Source: Chloroflexota bacterium
GTDB lineage: Bacteria; Chloroflexota; Ktedonobacteria; Ktedonobacterales; Ktedonobacteraceae
NCBI GenBank assembly: GCA_902810755.1
Contig: CADDYT010000006.1
Span: 1 to 64,000, forward strand
Direction: 5' to 3'
Length of the DNA stretch: 64,000 nt
Both the position numbers and the translations under genes were made by a program. Positions 1 to 8,887 of this stretch are shown piece after piece. Under the pieces are notes generated by a model, which was given only the letters and a program-made list of their open reading frames with translations, was not told the origin of the DNA and made no database searches. Positions within the stretch are counted from its first letter, which is position 1. Each line of letters starts with the position of its first letter.

Positions 1-403
1 GGATTGTGGACGGTAGAAACAGAAACCTGGTACTAGCAACTCACATACGAACCACCCTTCCCACTGGAAACGGGGATACAAGACTATATGAATGTGTATC
101 GGGAAGGGCAAGGAATATGAGTGGGATATGAGCCAGGCGACAGTATTACTGTACTATGAGAAACGCCTGCCGGCATGTCATGCTGAGCGCGCCGCCGACG
201 GAGACCGCCCATCGTCAGCCAGGACGCTGGCCTTCCCACGAGGTGCGCGCGAAGCATCTCTGGCAACCAGAGGCCAGGATAGGTGCCAGAGATGCTTCGC
301 GCGCACCTCGCCAAAGCCCGGCAGTCTCGTAGTTAGGGAACGAGCCAGGTCGGCGGCGCGCTCAGCATGACATAACCGCGAGAATTCTTCCCGGTTTCGA
401 TTG
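1..403. other. Intergenic region with nested inverted repeat
   Basis: No convincing gene was found here. The ORFs that can be drawn run through the inverted repeat and have no recognisable protein features. The only clear structure is the nested inverted repeat at 175-373. The first 170 bases hold nothing I can name. Confidence 0.5.
175..373. repeat. Long nested inverted repeat (two hairpins in one)
   Basis: The outer arms are 175-199 and 349-373 (25 bp, perfect). Inside lies a second perfect pair, 239-265 and 284-310 (27 bp arms, 18-nt loop). The right half contains the 10-mer tcgtagttag at 327-336, which recurs at 20502-20511 inside another long inverted repeat. The layout resembles a palindromic mobile-type element or a large intergenic hairpin; no transposase is present. 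Confidence 0.8.
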
Positions 404-805
404 TCACAGTTTATCAGGCCCAGCCCCTTGCTCAGAATCCTGTTCAGCCTCTAGCATGCGAACATACTCCTTAATACTTATCATCCTTGCCCGATCAGCG
501 TCAGTTACGACTCTTCTCGGACGATCTGGCGCAGGCCCCCTATGATGGTAGACAACGCGCACAATGGCATCTTTGCCTCCATGTTCTGCTTGATATCGCT
601 TCAGATGGGCTCCCAGGCTCCCATCGGGAAGCTCACAAATCGCTCCGCATAATGGACACGCATCTGTGGTGTCTTTTGCCCATGGAAGCTTCAACCAGGT
701 ACTGATAAGCTCAAAACCGTCGCCTTCTGTCTCCCCCTCAACTACACTCAGCAAATGAGGAACAGTGTCGGGGGAAGATTTTAACCGGATTGGATAGGTT
801 ATCAT
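404..805 (-). CDS. Hypothetical protein with a zinc-finger-like Cys/His motif
   Basis: This 133-residue protein belongs to no family I recognise. Residues 50-75 show CxxC (C50, C53), then H67 and H75, in a spacing compatible with a C2H2-type zinc site; C57 is a further cysteine. The segment after H75 is basic and Arg-rich, and the C-terminus is acidic and Gln-rich. The start is supported by an AAGGAG ribosome binding site seven bases upstream. It lies just downstream of the three methyltransferase genes on the same strand, about 40 bases after the first. A nucleic-acid-binding role is only a guess from the Cys/His pattern. Confidence 0.6.
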   Translation of the reverse strand: MITYPIRLKSSPDTVPHLLSVVEGETEGDGFELISTWLKLPWAKDTTDACPLCGAICELPDGSLGAHLKRYQAEHGGKDAIVRVVYHHRGPAPDRPRRVVTDADRARMISIKEYVRMLEAEQDSEQGAGPDKL

Positions 806-846
806 CAGAATACTCCTTCATGCGAAAAGCAGCCTGACTGATGAAG

Positions 847-1713
847 CTATAATGGTTTCGTTCCCCAGGCGGTGAGGAAGAAAAATATGCCACAGAAGTT
901 CTCAGACTGCATTTCCTCCAGCGTCTGGAGATAGAGCCGATTGACCTCTTCCTGCGTTGTCACGCCCATGCTCACAAAGAACGGCTGCAAGAGCTTGAGA
1001 AACGTCATAACATCCTGATAGCAGCCTGCGTGGGCCTCCGTGCCGAAGGAGTAATCGATCACATGGCTCATTTTCTGAATATTGACAAAGCCGACATCAT
1101 GCAAGAGCCGACCAAGCACCGGCGTTATGCCAATATGCCGACCGTCCACAGAAAAAATCCGCTCCGTTCGTGCAAGCGCCTGCGCCAGCATCGCATACAT
1201 GCGCTCTGATCCCATGCTGTTGGTCAGCGGCGACTCACATTCCGTCAGACGTAGAATACCGCCAGGCCGCAAGATACGCTTGCACTCCAGCAGCAGAAGC
1301 GGCCATGCAGCTTTCGACATAAAACCGGTAATAAAGCGGGCATTGACCAGATCAAAGGAGTCATCAGCGAACGCAAGCGGCTTAAGAGCGTCCATCACCT
1401 GGAAGGTAGTGTTATACAGGCCCTTCTCTCTCGCCTGCGCCTTCACGTATTCTACCATCAGCCGACTGATGTCGACCCCTGTCACGCGCTTTTCAGGATA
1501 CGCCCGGGCCACATCCAGCGCCCAGGCTCCCGGTCCACAGGCAATATCAAGAATATCATGGATGTTGGAGAGATCGGCCTGTTCTGGCAATAGACCACCC
1601 ATCGCCTTCGTGGTCAGTCGATCTTGCACCGTCAGGCGCGCCATCTCTGCCGCGTTTTCCGCGTCGATGAAATAGGTACTCTCATTCTCAGAAGCATCGT
1701 TGGACGTTGACAT
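847..1713 (-). CDS. Class I SAM-dependent methyltransferase (paralogue 1)
   Basis: A 288-residue Rossmann-fold methyltransferase. Motif I is LDIACGPGA at residues 55-63, the acidic residue ending beta-2 is D81 in VTGVDIS, and the post-motif segment FDLVNARF at 120-127 fits the UbiE/Methyltransf_25 type that binds S-adenosylmethionine. The C-terminal third (about 190-288) is shared with the two neighbours and probably forms the substrate side. The substrate cannot be read from sequence. It is the third gene of a tandem array on the minus strand, 27 bases after the next copy, with a GAGGAG ribosome binding site, so co-transcription is likely. Confidence 0.9.
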   Translation of the reverse strand: MSTSNDASENESTYFIDAENAAEMARLTVQDRLTTKAMGGLLPEQADLSNIHDILDIACGPGAWALDVARAYPEKRVTGVDISRLMVEYVKAQAREKGLYNTTFQVMDALKPLAFADDSFDLVNARFITGFMSKAAWPLLLLECKRILRPGGILRLTECESPLTNSMGSERMYAMLAQALARTERIFSVDGRHIGITPVLGRLLHDVGFVNIQKMSHVIDYSFGTEAHAGCYQDVMTFLKLLQPFFVSMGVTTQEEVNRLYLQTLEEMQSENFCGIFFFLTAWGTKPL

Positions 1714-1740
1714 AGCAATTTACTCCTCTCGTTTTCACCA

Positions 1741-2607
1741 TTACACTGGCTTCGTTCCCCATGCTGTGAGGAAGAAGATCACGCCGGTATAGTCTTCTGA
1801 CCGCATCTCTTCCAGCGCCTGATGGTAGACCTGGTTGACTTCTTCCTGCGTGGTGACGCCCACTTTGATGAAAAAGGGTTGTAACAATTTGTAGAGCGTC
1901 ATTACGTTATGGTAATTGCTGGCGTATGCCTCCGTGCCAATGGAGTAATCCATGATATGCGCCATCTGCTGCACGTTGACACAACCGGCCTCGCGCAGCA
2001 GGCGGGCCAGCATCATGGTGATCCCCAGGTTCTGCCCATCAGGAGAGAAGCTCTGCCCGGCACGCCAGAGGGAGCGCGAGAGCATGGACGCTAATTTTGT
2101 GACCGCCGGGCTATTGGTAACCGGGGCCTCAAACTCGGTCAGGCGAATGATGCCGCCAGGTCGCGTAATGCGCAGGGCCTCCTTCAGGAGTGGTGACCAG
2201 CCAGCCTTTGGCATGAAGGCAACCGCAAAGCGCATGTTGACCAGATCAAAAGCATTAGCGGGGAAGGCGAGCGGCTTGAGGGCGTCCATGACCTGAAAAC
2301 TGGCATTGCTCACGCCCTGCGCTCTGGCCTGCGCCTGCGCGTACTCGATCATCAGCTTGCTCACATCGATGCCGGTCACCTGCTTCTCTGGATATGCCTG
2401 GGCCACATCCAGCACCCAGCCGCCCGGCCCGCAGGCAATATCGAGAATGTCATGGATAGCGGAAAGGTCAGCTTGCTCCGGCAACAGGCCGCCCATCGCC
2501 TTCGTGGTCAGACGATCCTGCACCATCAAGCGCGCCATCTCCGCCGCGTTCTCTGCATCGATAAAATAGGTAGTATCATCGTGAGAAGTATTATTGGATG
2601 TTGACAT
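1741..2607 (-). CDS. Class I SAM-dependent methyltransferase (paralogue 2)
   Basis: A 288-residue methyltransferase, collinear with both neighbours from the first residue (MSTSN...) to the last (AWGTKP). Motif I reads LDIACGPGG at the same position and the motif II acid is kept as GIDVS. The N-terminal stretch TYFIDAENAAEMARL is nearly identical in all three copies, while the region after residue 130 has diverged, as expected if the copies took on different substrates. A GAGAGGAG ribosome binding site precedes the start. It is the middle gene of the array and most likely one transcript with the others. Confidence 0.9.
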   Translation of the reverse strand: MSTSNNTSHDDTTYFIDAENAAEMARLMVQDRLTTKAMGGLLPEQADLSAIHDILDIACGPGGWVLDVAQAYPEKQVTGIDVSKLMIEYAQAQARAQGVSNASFQVMDALKPLAFPANAFDLVNMRFAVAFMPKAGWSPLLKEALRITRPGGIIRLTEFEAPVTNSPAVTKLASMLSRSLWRAGQSFSPDGQNLGITMMLARLLREAGCVNVQQMAHIMDYSIGTEAYASNYHNVMTLYKLLQPFFIKVGVTTQEEVNQVYHQALEEMRSEDYTGVIFFLTAWGTKPV

Positions 2608-2634
2608 AGCAGATTGCTCCTCTCGTCTGTACGA

Positions 2635-3498
2635 TTACGCTGGCTTTGTTCCCCAGACGCTAAAAAAAGGCCAGATGCCGCAGAAATCGGGCGATTGCAT
2701 TTCTTCCATTGCCTGGTGGTAGAGCGCATCAATCTCTTCCTGCGTCGCCACGCCCATCTTCACCAGAAAAGGCTGGATCAGTTTGAGGAAGGTGCGTAAA
2801 TCCTGGTATTCGTCTGTGTACTCTTCTGTCCCGAAAGAAAAATCAATGGCGTAAGCCGCTTTGCCGCCGGGAAGACAACCGGCAGCGCGCAACAAACGAC
2901 CCAGCATAAGCGTAATGCCAATATTTCGGCCATCGACCGAAAAGCTTTGCCCGCTCAGGTAGAGCGCACGCGAACACAATGCAAAGAGCTTCTCTGCAGA
3001 TGGGCTATTCGTCATTGCCGACTCAATTTCGGTCAGGCGAATGACTCCACCCGGTCGGGTGATCCGTACCATCTCCCGCACCAGCTCCGGCCACGCGACC
3101 TTAGACATAAAGCCCGAAATGAAGCGGGCATTGACCAGATCAAAGGAATTATCGGCAAAGGCAAACGGCTTGAGAGCGTCCATGACTTCAAATTGCACAT
3201 TTGTCAGCCCCTGCCCCTCGGCCTGCGCCTGCGCGTATGCGATCATCAAACGGCTGATATCGATACCGGTCACCTGCTTCTCTGGATATGCTCGCGCCAC
3301 GTCCAGCGCCCAGCCACCCGGCCCGCAGGCGATATCCAGCACGCGCTGAATGCCGGCAAGATCGATTTCCGGCGGGAACAGCCCTCCCATATTTCTGGTA
3401 ATCAAGCGCGCCAGGTTGGTCAGCCGCGCCATCTCCGCCGCGTTCTCTGCATCGATAAAATAGGTATTTTGACCCTGCGCATCCGGCAATGTTGACAT
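2635..3498 (-). CDS. Class I SAM-dependent methyltransferase (paralogue 3)
   Basis: A 287-residue methyltransferase and the promoter-proximal member of the triplet. Motif I is LDIACGPGG and the acidic loop is GIDIS. It has lost the AMGGLLPEQ sequence of the other two copies (here NMGGLFPPE) and is the most divergent copy. The start ATG has a weaker AAGAAGAG ribosome binding site. The gene is divergent from the histidine kinase at 3752, with an 18-bp AT-rich palindrome between them. The enzyme class is clear; the acceptor substrate is unknown. Confidence 0.9.
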   Translation of the reverse strand: MSTLPDAQGQNTYFIDAENAAEMARLTNLARLITRNMGGLFPPEIDLAGIQRVLDIACGPGGWALDVARAYPEKQVTGIDISRLMIAYAQAQAEGQGLTNVQFEVMDALKPFAFADNSFDLVNARFISGFMSKVAWPELVREMVRITRPGGVIRLTEIESAMTNSPSAEKLFALCSRALYLSGQSFSVDGRNIGITLMLGRLLRAAGCLPGGKAAYAIDFSFGTEEYTDEYQDLRTFLKLIQPFLVKMGVATQEEIDALYHQAMEEMQSPDFCGIWPFFSVWGTKPA

Positions 3499-3630
3499 AG
3501 ACTCTTCTTTCTACTACAGTATCAGTAGCTATGAGATTGTGTAACAGGATGCCATTGCCTCCCGGCAATTCACCTCACAGGGTAGGGGGAAACTTTTTCC
3601 TAACTCCGCTACCCTTTATCTCTGCATTGC

Positions 3631-3648
3631 ATAGTATAATTATACTAT
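3631..3648. promoter_or_regulatory. 18-bp AT-rich palindrome in divergent promoter region
   Basis: The sequence atagtataattatactat is a perfect palindrome between the divergent methyltransferase array and the kinase gene. Both strands read TATAAT through its centre, so it may hold overlapping divergent -10 boxes or an operator. No good -35 was found at the standard spacing on either strand. Confidence 0.4.
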
Positions 3649-3751
3649 AAGATTTTGCCGATAGGCATTGTAGGTTGTATAGCAAGCCAGGACGCAGGTG
3701 CAGGAAGAGCTTTTCTCTGTTCGGCCTGGCAAGAGAGTAGCATAAAAACGT

Positions 3752-5881
3752 ATGGAAAGCATAACAAATGCCAGAGTGGAGCGGTATGCGAACATGATGC
3801 TGGAACACCTGCCTGTAGGTGTTGCTCTCTACGATGCCGGGTCTTTGCGCTTGCTCTCCGCCAACGCGCTCTTCCACACATTCATGGATACCTTCCTTGA
3901 GCCGCACTGGAAGGGCGGGCGAGCCATCGGCCACACGGTACAGGAATGGCTGCCTGAAGGAGAAGTATCGCCGATTCTGACCATCTTTCACCGCACGGCA
4001 GAAACGGGTACGCCCTACAAATCGGATGAATATACGATGTACTTTCCCGGTCATGGGACGACCTACTGGCGATGGACACTGGAGGCGATTCGCGACGAAG
4101 ATGGCCGAATTGCTCACCTGCTCGCTACAGCCACCGACATCACGAAAGCTGTACTGGATCGCAAACAGGCGGAAATACAGAGCGAGCTTCCCCCACACGA
4201 GACACAGCAGACGGCGGAGAGAGAAAGACGACGACTGGATGTCATCGAAACGGTGGCACGCAGCGTGCGCGAATCGTTCGAGATAAAAAGTATCGGCAAA
4301 ACAGCCCTCGAAGCGATCAAAAAGGCATTTGCTCCCCGGCTCGTCTCGATCCACGTGGCCGATGCCGACGGTCAGGCGCTGCGCCTGCTTCATCTGGAAT
4401 ACACGGGCAACGAGCAAGCGGCCAGAACCCTTCTCCAATATGTATCTTACGACAGCACTCCGATTATTGCCAGAGCTTACAGTCGGCGCGAGCCAATCAT
4501 CATCGAGGATGTGCAGGAAGAGGCAAAAGCTGGCCGGTTGAGCGAGCAGCAGCCGATAGTCAGAGCGGGCGCGCAGGGCTACATCTGCGTCCCGCTCTGG
4601 TTCAAAGATTACTTTGAAGGGGCTTTATGCGCCTCTTTTGATTACAGTATCACGCCAGATGATGTTGCCGTACAGACAATTATTGCCTGCGGCACGCACA
4701 TTGCCGCCGCGCTCGCCCATGCACGCCTCCACGAAAGCGTGCGCAACGAACGCGCCCGGCTGCGCCTGGTGCTTGACCGGCTACCTGAAGGTATCCTGCT
4801 CACTGAAGCAATGGATGGCACCATCAGCTATGCCAATGAGGCGGCGGGCCACATCCTGGGCATCCCATACAAACAACTGGTCGGTACGCAGCTTCACCGC
4901 CATACGCAACATGCCCCCATCACCGGCATCAACAGCCAGCCCGGCCTGCCCTGGTATTTCTCCGTCATTCGCGCCCTCAGCGGCGAGGTCGTCAACGGGC
5001 AAGAGGCGATCGTGATTCAGCCGGACGGCAACAGGGTCTTCATGCTCAGTTCCAGCGCGCCGCTGCGCAACGAGAGCAATGTCATTACCGGAGCAGTCGT
5101 CGTCTTTCAGGACATTACGGCGCAAAAAAGTCTGGAGCAGCAGAAAAACGACTTTCTTTCTATTGCCAGCCACGAACTGCGCACCCCCATCACCTCCATT
5201 CAGGGCTTCGCCGAAATCTTGCAACACAATACGGCTCAGAGAAAGGCGCTGGATGAAGCCAGCCTGCGGGCTATCAACATGATCGCCGAGGAGAGCCAGC
5301 ACCTGACGCAGATGATCGAGGATATGCTCGACCTTGCCCACATCGAGCAAAGCCAGTTCCAGTTAAGGCTGGCTCCCCACAATATCCTGGCGACGCTCTC
5401 CCGCGTTATCGAAAGCTACACGCTCAGGATGCGCGAGCGTGAATTCCAGTACACGCTCGATGGCATCGTCTCCAACGATTCCCTGTTCTGCATCTATGAC
5501 GAAGAGCGCATCACGCAGGTGTTGAGCAACCTGCTCAATAATGCCATTAAATACAGTCAGAGCGGCAGCAAAATCGAAATTGGCCTGCGCCCTGTCCGCC
5601 AGTCTTCCGGCAAGCTGCGTGAAGTCGAAATCTGGGTGCGCGATCAGGGCATCGGTATTGCCGCCAACGAATTGCCGTTGATCTTCAATCGCTTCTACCG
5701 TGCCGGCAATCTTGACCGCTCCCTCAGTGGCTTCGGCATCGGCCTCTTTCTGGTCAAAGAGATTATCACGCGCCATTCCGGTCGCATCCGCGTCGAGAGC
5801 GTTGAAGGGCAGGGTTCCACCTTCTTTATTACGCTCCCCCTGGTTGGACCTGGCCCCCTGCTGCAACAAAAAGCGCCCTGA
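3752..5881 (+). CDS. Soluble PAS-GAF-PAS sensor histidine kinase
   Basis: A 709-residue kinase without membrane segments. The order is an N-terminal PAS domain (about 10-130, ending in a PAC-like LLATATDITK), a short coiled coil (135-170), a GAF domain (about 170-335), a second PAS domain (335-460, ending VVFQDITAQK), HisKA with the phospho-accepting His at residue 474 (SHELRTP), and HATPase_c with N-box NNAIKYS, G1 DQGIGI and G2 GFGIGL. It is probably cytoplasmic and autophosphorylates in response to a bound ligand or redox signal. No response regulator is adjacent, so it is an orphan kinase whose partner lies elsewhere. Confidence 0.93.
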   Translation: MESITNARVERYANMMLEHLPVGVALYDAGSLRLLSANALFHTFMDTFLEPHWKGGRAIGHTVQEWLPEGEVSPILTIFHRTAETGTPYKSDEYTMYFPGHGTTYWRWTLEAIRDEDGRIAHLLATATDITKAVLDRKQAEIQSELPPHETQQTAERERRRLDVIETVARSVRESFEIKSIGKTALEAIKKAFAPRLVSIHVADADGQALRLLHLEYTGNEQAARTLLQYVSYDSTPIIARAYSRREPIIIEDVQEEAKAGRLSEQQPIVRAGAQGYICVPLWFKDYFEGALCASFDYSITPDDVAVQTIIACGTHIAAALAHARLHESVRNERARLRLVLDRLPEGILLTEAMDGTISYANEAAGHILGIPYKQLVGTQLHRHTQHAPITGINSQPGLPWYFSVIRALSGEVVNGQEAIVIQPDGNRVFMLSSSAPLRNESNVITGAVVVFQDITAQKSLEQQKNDFLSIASHELRTPITSIQGFAEILQHNTAQRKALDEASLRAINMIAEESQHLTQMIEDMLDLAHIEQSQFQLRLAPHNILATLSRVIESYTLRMREREFQYTLDGIVSNDSLFCIYDEERITQVLSNLLNNAIKYSQSGSKIEIGLRPVRQSSGKLREVEIWVRDQGIGIAANELPLIFNRFYRAGNLDRSLSGFGIGLFLVKEIITRHSGRIRVESVEGQGSTFFITLPLVGPGPLLQQKAP

Positions 5882-6060
5882 GCGCGTCAATAGTAGTAGC
5901 GTGCCGACCATGTTATGATATGGGAACTGATGAATCGTATAGGACAGATGCACCTGTTCAAATCGTGACTTTACCATTATACTGGACAATCAGGCAAGAT
6001 ATCTCATGACCGGTCTGGAATCGTTATTACTGGATAATATAAAGAGAGGGCCATAGCATC

Positions 6061-8865
6061 ATGCAACAGAAAAGAGATGATCGCCCCTTGCATCGATACA
6101 GGTTTTTGCCTGCTATTTCTCTGCGCGGGATACGCTCCCACAGCCGCACTCGCATGCCCATCGCCTGGCTGCTGATGTCGGTCAGCGTCTTTGCGCTTCT
6201 TGCCCTGCTCCTGTTCCCGCTCACAGCCTCTGCACATACGCTGACCGCGCGCTCCGCCGGGGCGGCGCAGGCGGATGGGCCGCGCTTCAGCGTCAACGCG
6301 GGCTTTGATACCCGCTACCGCGACGGCAACTGGATTCCCGTCGTGATCTCCCTCAACAATGGCGGCTCCGATTTCAATGGCACGCTCTCCATTTCAACCG
6401 TGTCTCCGTATGGGGGGAATAATAGCTCCACCGCCACCTACCAGGTTCCGGTCAACCTCGCCAACGGGGCGCAAAAGCAGATCACGATGTACATTCCGCT
6501 CAGCACCGGCGCGTCGGGTACGGCACAAACCATTATCGTGAATCTGCTCGATAGCAATAACCACCTGGTTTCAAGGCAGAGCAGTACGCTGAATGCGCTG
6601 GGCGTGGGCGACGTTTTTGTGGGCGTCCTCAGCGATCAATCCACCGGCTTTGCCCCGCTCAATGCCGTGCCGCTGCCCAATCAGGGCGGCTCGGTGATCG
6701 TCGAACAGCTATCCGCCAGCAGGATGCCCACCATTGCGGCAGTGCTGAAAAATTTCGATGTGCTGGTCCTCGATAACTTCACCACCAGCACACTTTCGCC
6801 CGCGCAGTTGAATGCGCTCGATATCTGGGTCAATCAGGGCGGCTCACTGATAGAAGTAGGCGGTCCCGAATGGCACCGCACCCTCTCGCCTCTGCCAGCC
6901 GACCTGCTGCCCGTCACGCTGACCGGCACCGGCACCGTTCCGGCCAGGACACCGCTCCTGCCGGTTGGCGGGCCAGATAGAGGGGGAGTCGATGCGCAGG
7001 GCAGCATACCCGACACTGTCAGCGCGCCGGTTTCCGTCAGCACAGCCACGCTCGCCACCACAAAGGCGATTCCGCTGCTCGCCTCCGGCACAACGCCGCT
7101 CATCGTGCAGGCCCAGCAGGGCGAGGGGAACATCACCTATCTAGCGTTTGATCCGACCCTGAATCCCCTTGCCGGTTGGCCCGGCGCCAGCATGCTCTGG
7201 AAAGGGCTGTTGCTGCGTAACCTCGGCGATCAATTGCTCTCTTCGGCCACCAGCACCGGATTCAGTACGAACCCGAAGGGACAGTTTGTTGTGGGCGGCA
7301 TGGATAATCTGTTACAATCGCTGATGCCCAACACGATACCGTCACCCTGGCTCCTGCTCGTCCTGCTTGTCGGCTACCTGCTGATTCTCGGCCCTGTGCG
7401 CCTCCTGGTAGTGCGCTGGCGCAAGAAACGCAGCTGGAGCTGGCGCATTGTCCTGGCTTCCATCGTTGTTTTCTCCCTGCTCACCTATGGTCTGGCGCTG
7501 CAAGAAAAAGGTACCTCCATTTTGAGCGATAGCGTCTCCGTGATCCAGTTGGGCGGCGCAAACACGCTGGCCCACGAGACTACATACCTCGGCGTCTTCG
7601 TCCCCAATCAGGGCAATTTTCTGGTTCACCTGCCCGGCAACGTCCTGGCGCAGCCTTCGCCCAACAGCTTCAGTTCGACCACCGGGCAACAGACGACCAT
7701 CTCGCCCGATCAGAACGGCACCAGCGTCAATCTGCAGGGCGTCGATATCTGGACGCTGCGTTCCATTCTCGCCCAGCAAGACCAGCCCGTGCATGGCGGC
7801 ATTATCTCGCATCTGGAAGATGTCAATGGCACGCTCAAAGGCAGCATCACCAATACCCTCAGCTATTCCCTGAGCGATGTCTATGTGCTGATGACCAACA
7901 GCTTCGCCCGCATCGGCAATCTTGCCGCCGGTCAAACCGTGCAGATCAACCTGCCCTTGAACACAGCCACCAGTGGCGGCTACAATGTGCCACTGGCCAC
8001 GCAGATCGCCATCAGCGTCAATGGCGGTCAGCCCTATTACGGGCCATATTATAACGGCAGCCAGCCGTTGAGCGAAACCCAGCGGCACCTCGCCATCCTC
8101 TCCGCGCTCAGCGGGCAGGGATACTACAGTCTTCCCGTCTGCGGCGGCGGCCCCTGCAAAGTGATTCCCGCCGCCCCTGCCAGCAATAACTTGCTCATCC
8201 AGCCTGCCCAGAGGGTCAGCACCTTCGTCTTCCTGAGCGGGGGCGCGCCACTTGCAGGATATGGCCTGGACCCCTTGCTGGTGCCGAACGCCCCCGCCAC
8301 CGTCATCGGCTGGGCCAATGTTCCGGCGGGCGGCAATAATCCTGTCACCATCAACGGCTTCACCTCCTCCGGCCTCGCGGAAACGCTGGTGCAGGCCCCC
8401 ATCGATCTCACTTTCTCCGGCCCGCTGAACCTGCCAACCAACTACCTGACGGGCCAGCCGGTCGATGTGCAGAGCAAAGGCAGCAACGTCCAGCTCGAAG
8501 CTCCCGGCGTGTATGTAGTGTCAACGGGCAGCATGACCTTTGAATTTGCGCTGCCCGCCGCCTCTCGCCTGCACGCCAGCAGCATGACCTTTTCCGAGCC
8601 ATCCACGCTCTCGCAGATTATGCCTTCTGGCGGCCCCAATTCCAGCATGGGAGATGTCAATAGCATGCAAATCTACCTCTATAACTGGCAGAGCGGCAAC
8701 TGGGATTCGTATACGATGCAGGAATATTCGTTCTCGGTGGATAACACTGCCCCCTATATCGGCCCCAACGGGCGCGTACTGGTGCAGTTCTTGAATACCA
8801 GTTCATCCACCGGCCCCATCCTGCTCGCTCGCCCATCGCTGGTCATCAACGGCACCGTCTCATAG
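6061..8865 (+). CDS. Large membrane protein, first gene of ABC/MoxR cluster
   Basis: A 934-residue protein of unknown function. An N-terminal signal or anchor lies at about residues 38-60 (WLLMSVSVFALLALLLFPL), followed by a long extracytoplasmic part. Two or so TM helices sit at about 424-475 with a basic RWRKKR loop between them, then a second large external region to the C-terminus. The part around 200-300 (VLVLDNFTT, GGSLIEVGGPEW) resembles the glutamine-amidotransferase-like fold seen in VWA/BatA clusters, without a visible catalytic Cys. It starts the run that continues with the ABC genes 22 bases later, so it probably works with that transporter at the cell envelope. Confidence 0.75.
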   Translation: MQQKRDDRPLHRYRFLPAISLRGIRSHSRTRMPIAWLLMSVSVFALLALLLFPLTASAHTLTARSAGAAQADGPRFSVNAGFDTRYRDGNWIPVVISLNNGGSDFNGTLSISTVSPYGGNNSSTATYQVPVNLANGAQKQITMYIPLSTGASGTAQTIIVNLLDSNNHLVSRQSSTLNALGVGDVFVGVLSDQSTGFAPLNAVPLPNQGGSVIVEQLSASRMPTIAAVLKNFDVLVLDNFTTSTLSPAQLNALDIWVNQGGSLIEVGGPEWHRTLSPLPADLLPVTLTGTGTVPARTPLLPVGGPDRGGVDAQGSIPDTVSAPVSVSTATLATTKAIPLLASGTTPLIVQAQQGEGNITYLAFDPTLNPLAGWPGASMLWKGLLLRNLGDQLLSSATSTGFSTNPKGQFVVGGMDNLLQSLMPNTIPSPWLLLVLLVGYLLILGPVRLLVVRWRKKRSWSWRIVLASIVVFSLLTYGLALQEKGTSILSDSVSVIQLGGANTLAHETTYLGVFVPNQGNFLVHLPGNVLAQPSPNSFSSTTGQQTTISPDQNGTSVNLQGVDIWTLRSILAQQDQPVHGGIISHLEDVNGTLKGSITNTLSYSLSDVYVLMTNSFARIGNLAAGQTVQINLPLNTATSGGYNVPLATQIAISVNGGQPYYGPYYNGSQPLSETQRHLAILSALSGQGYYSLPVCGGGPCKVIPAAPASNNLLIQPAQRVSTFVFLSGGAPLAGYGLDPLLVPNAPATVIGWANVPAGGNNPVTINGFTSSGLAETLVQAPIDLTFSGPLNLPTNYLTGQPVDVQSKGSNVQLEAPGVYVVSTGSMTFEFALPAASRLHASSMTFSEPSTLSQIMPSGGPNSSMGDVNSMQIYLYNWQSGNWDSYTMQEYSFSVDNTAPYIGPNGRVLVQFLNTSSSTGPILLARPSLVINGTVS

Positions 8866-8887
8866 TTTCTGGCTACAGGAAAAGACG

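Noticed and set aside
5363..5989. Long antisense ORFs within GC-rich genes, such as this one inside the kinase
   Set aside because: They mirror the codon bias of the real gene on the other strand and have no domain or start signal.
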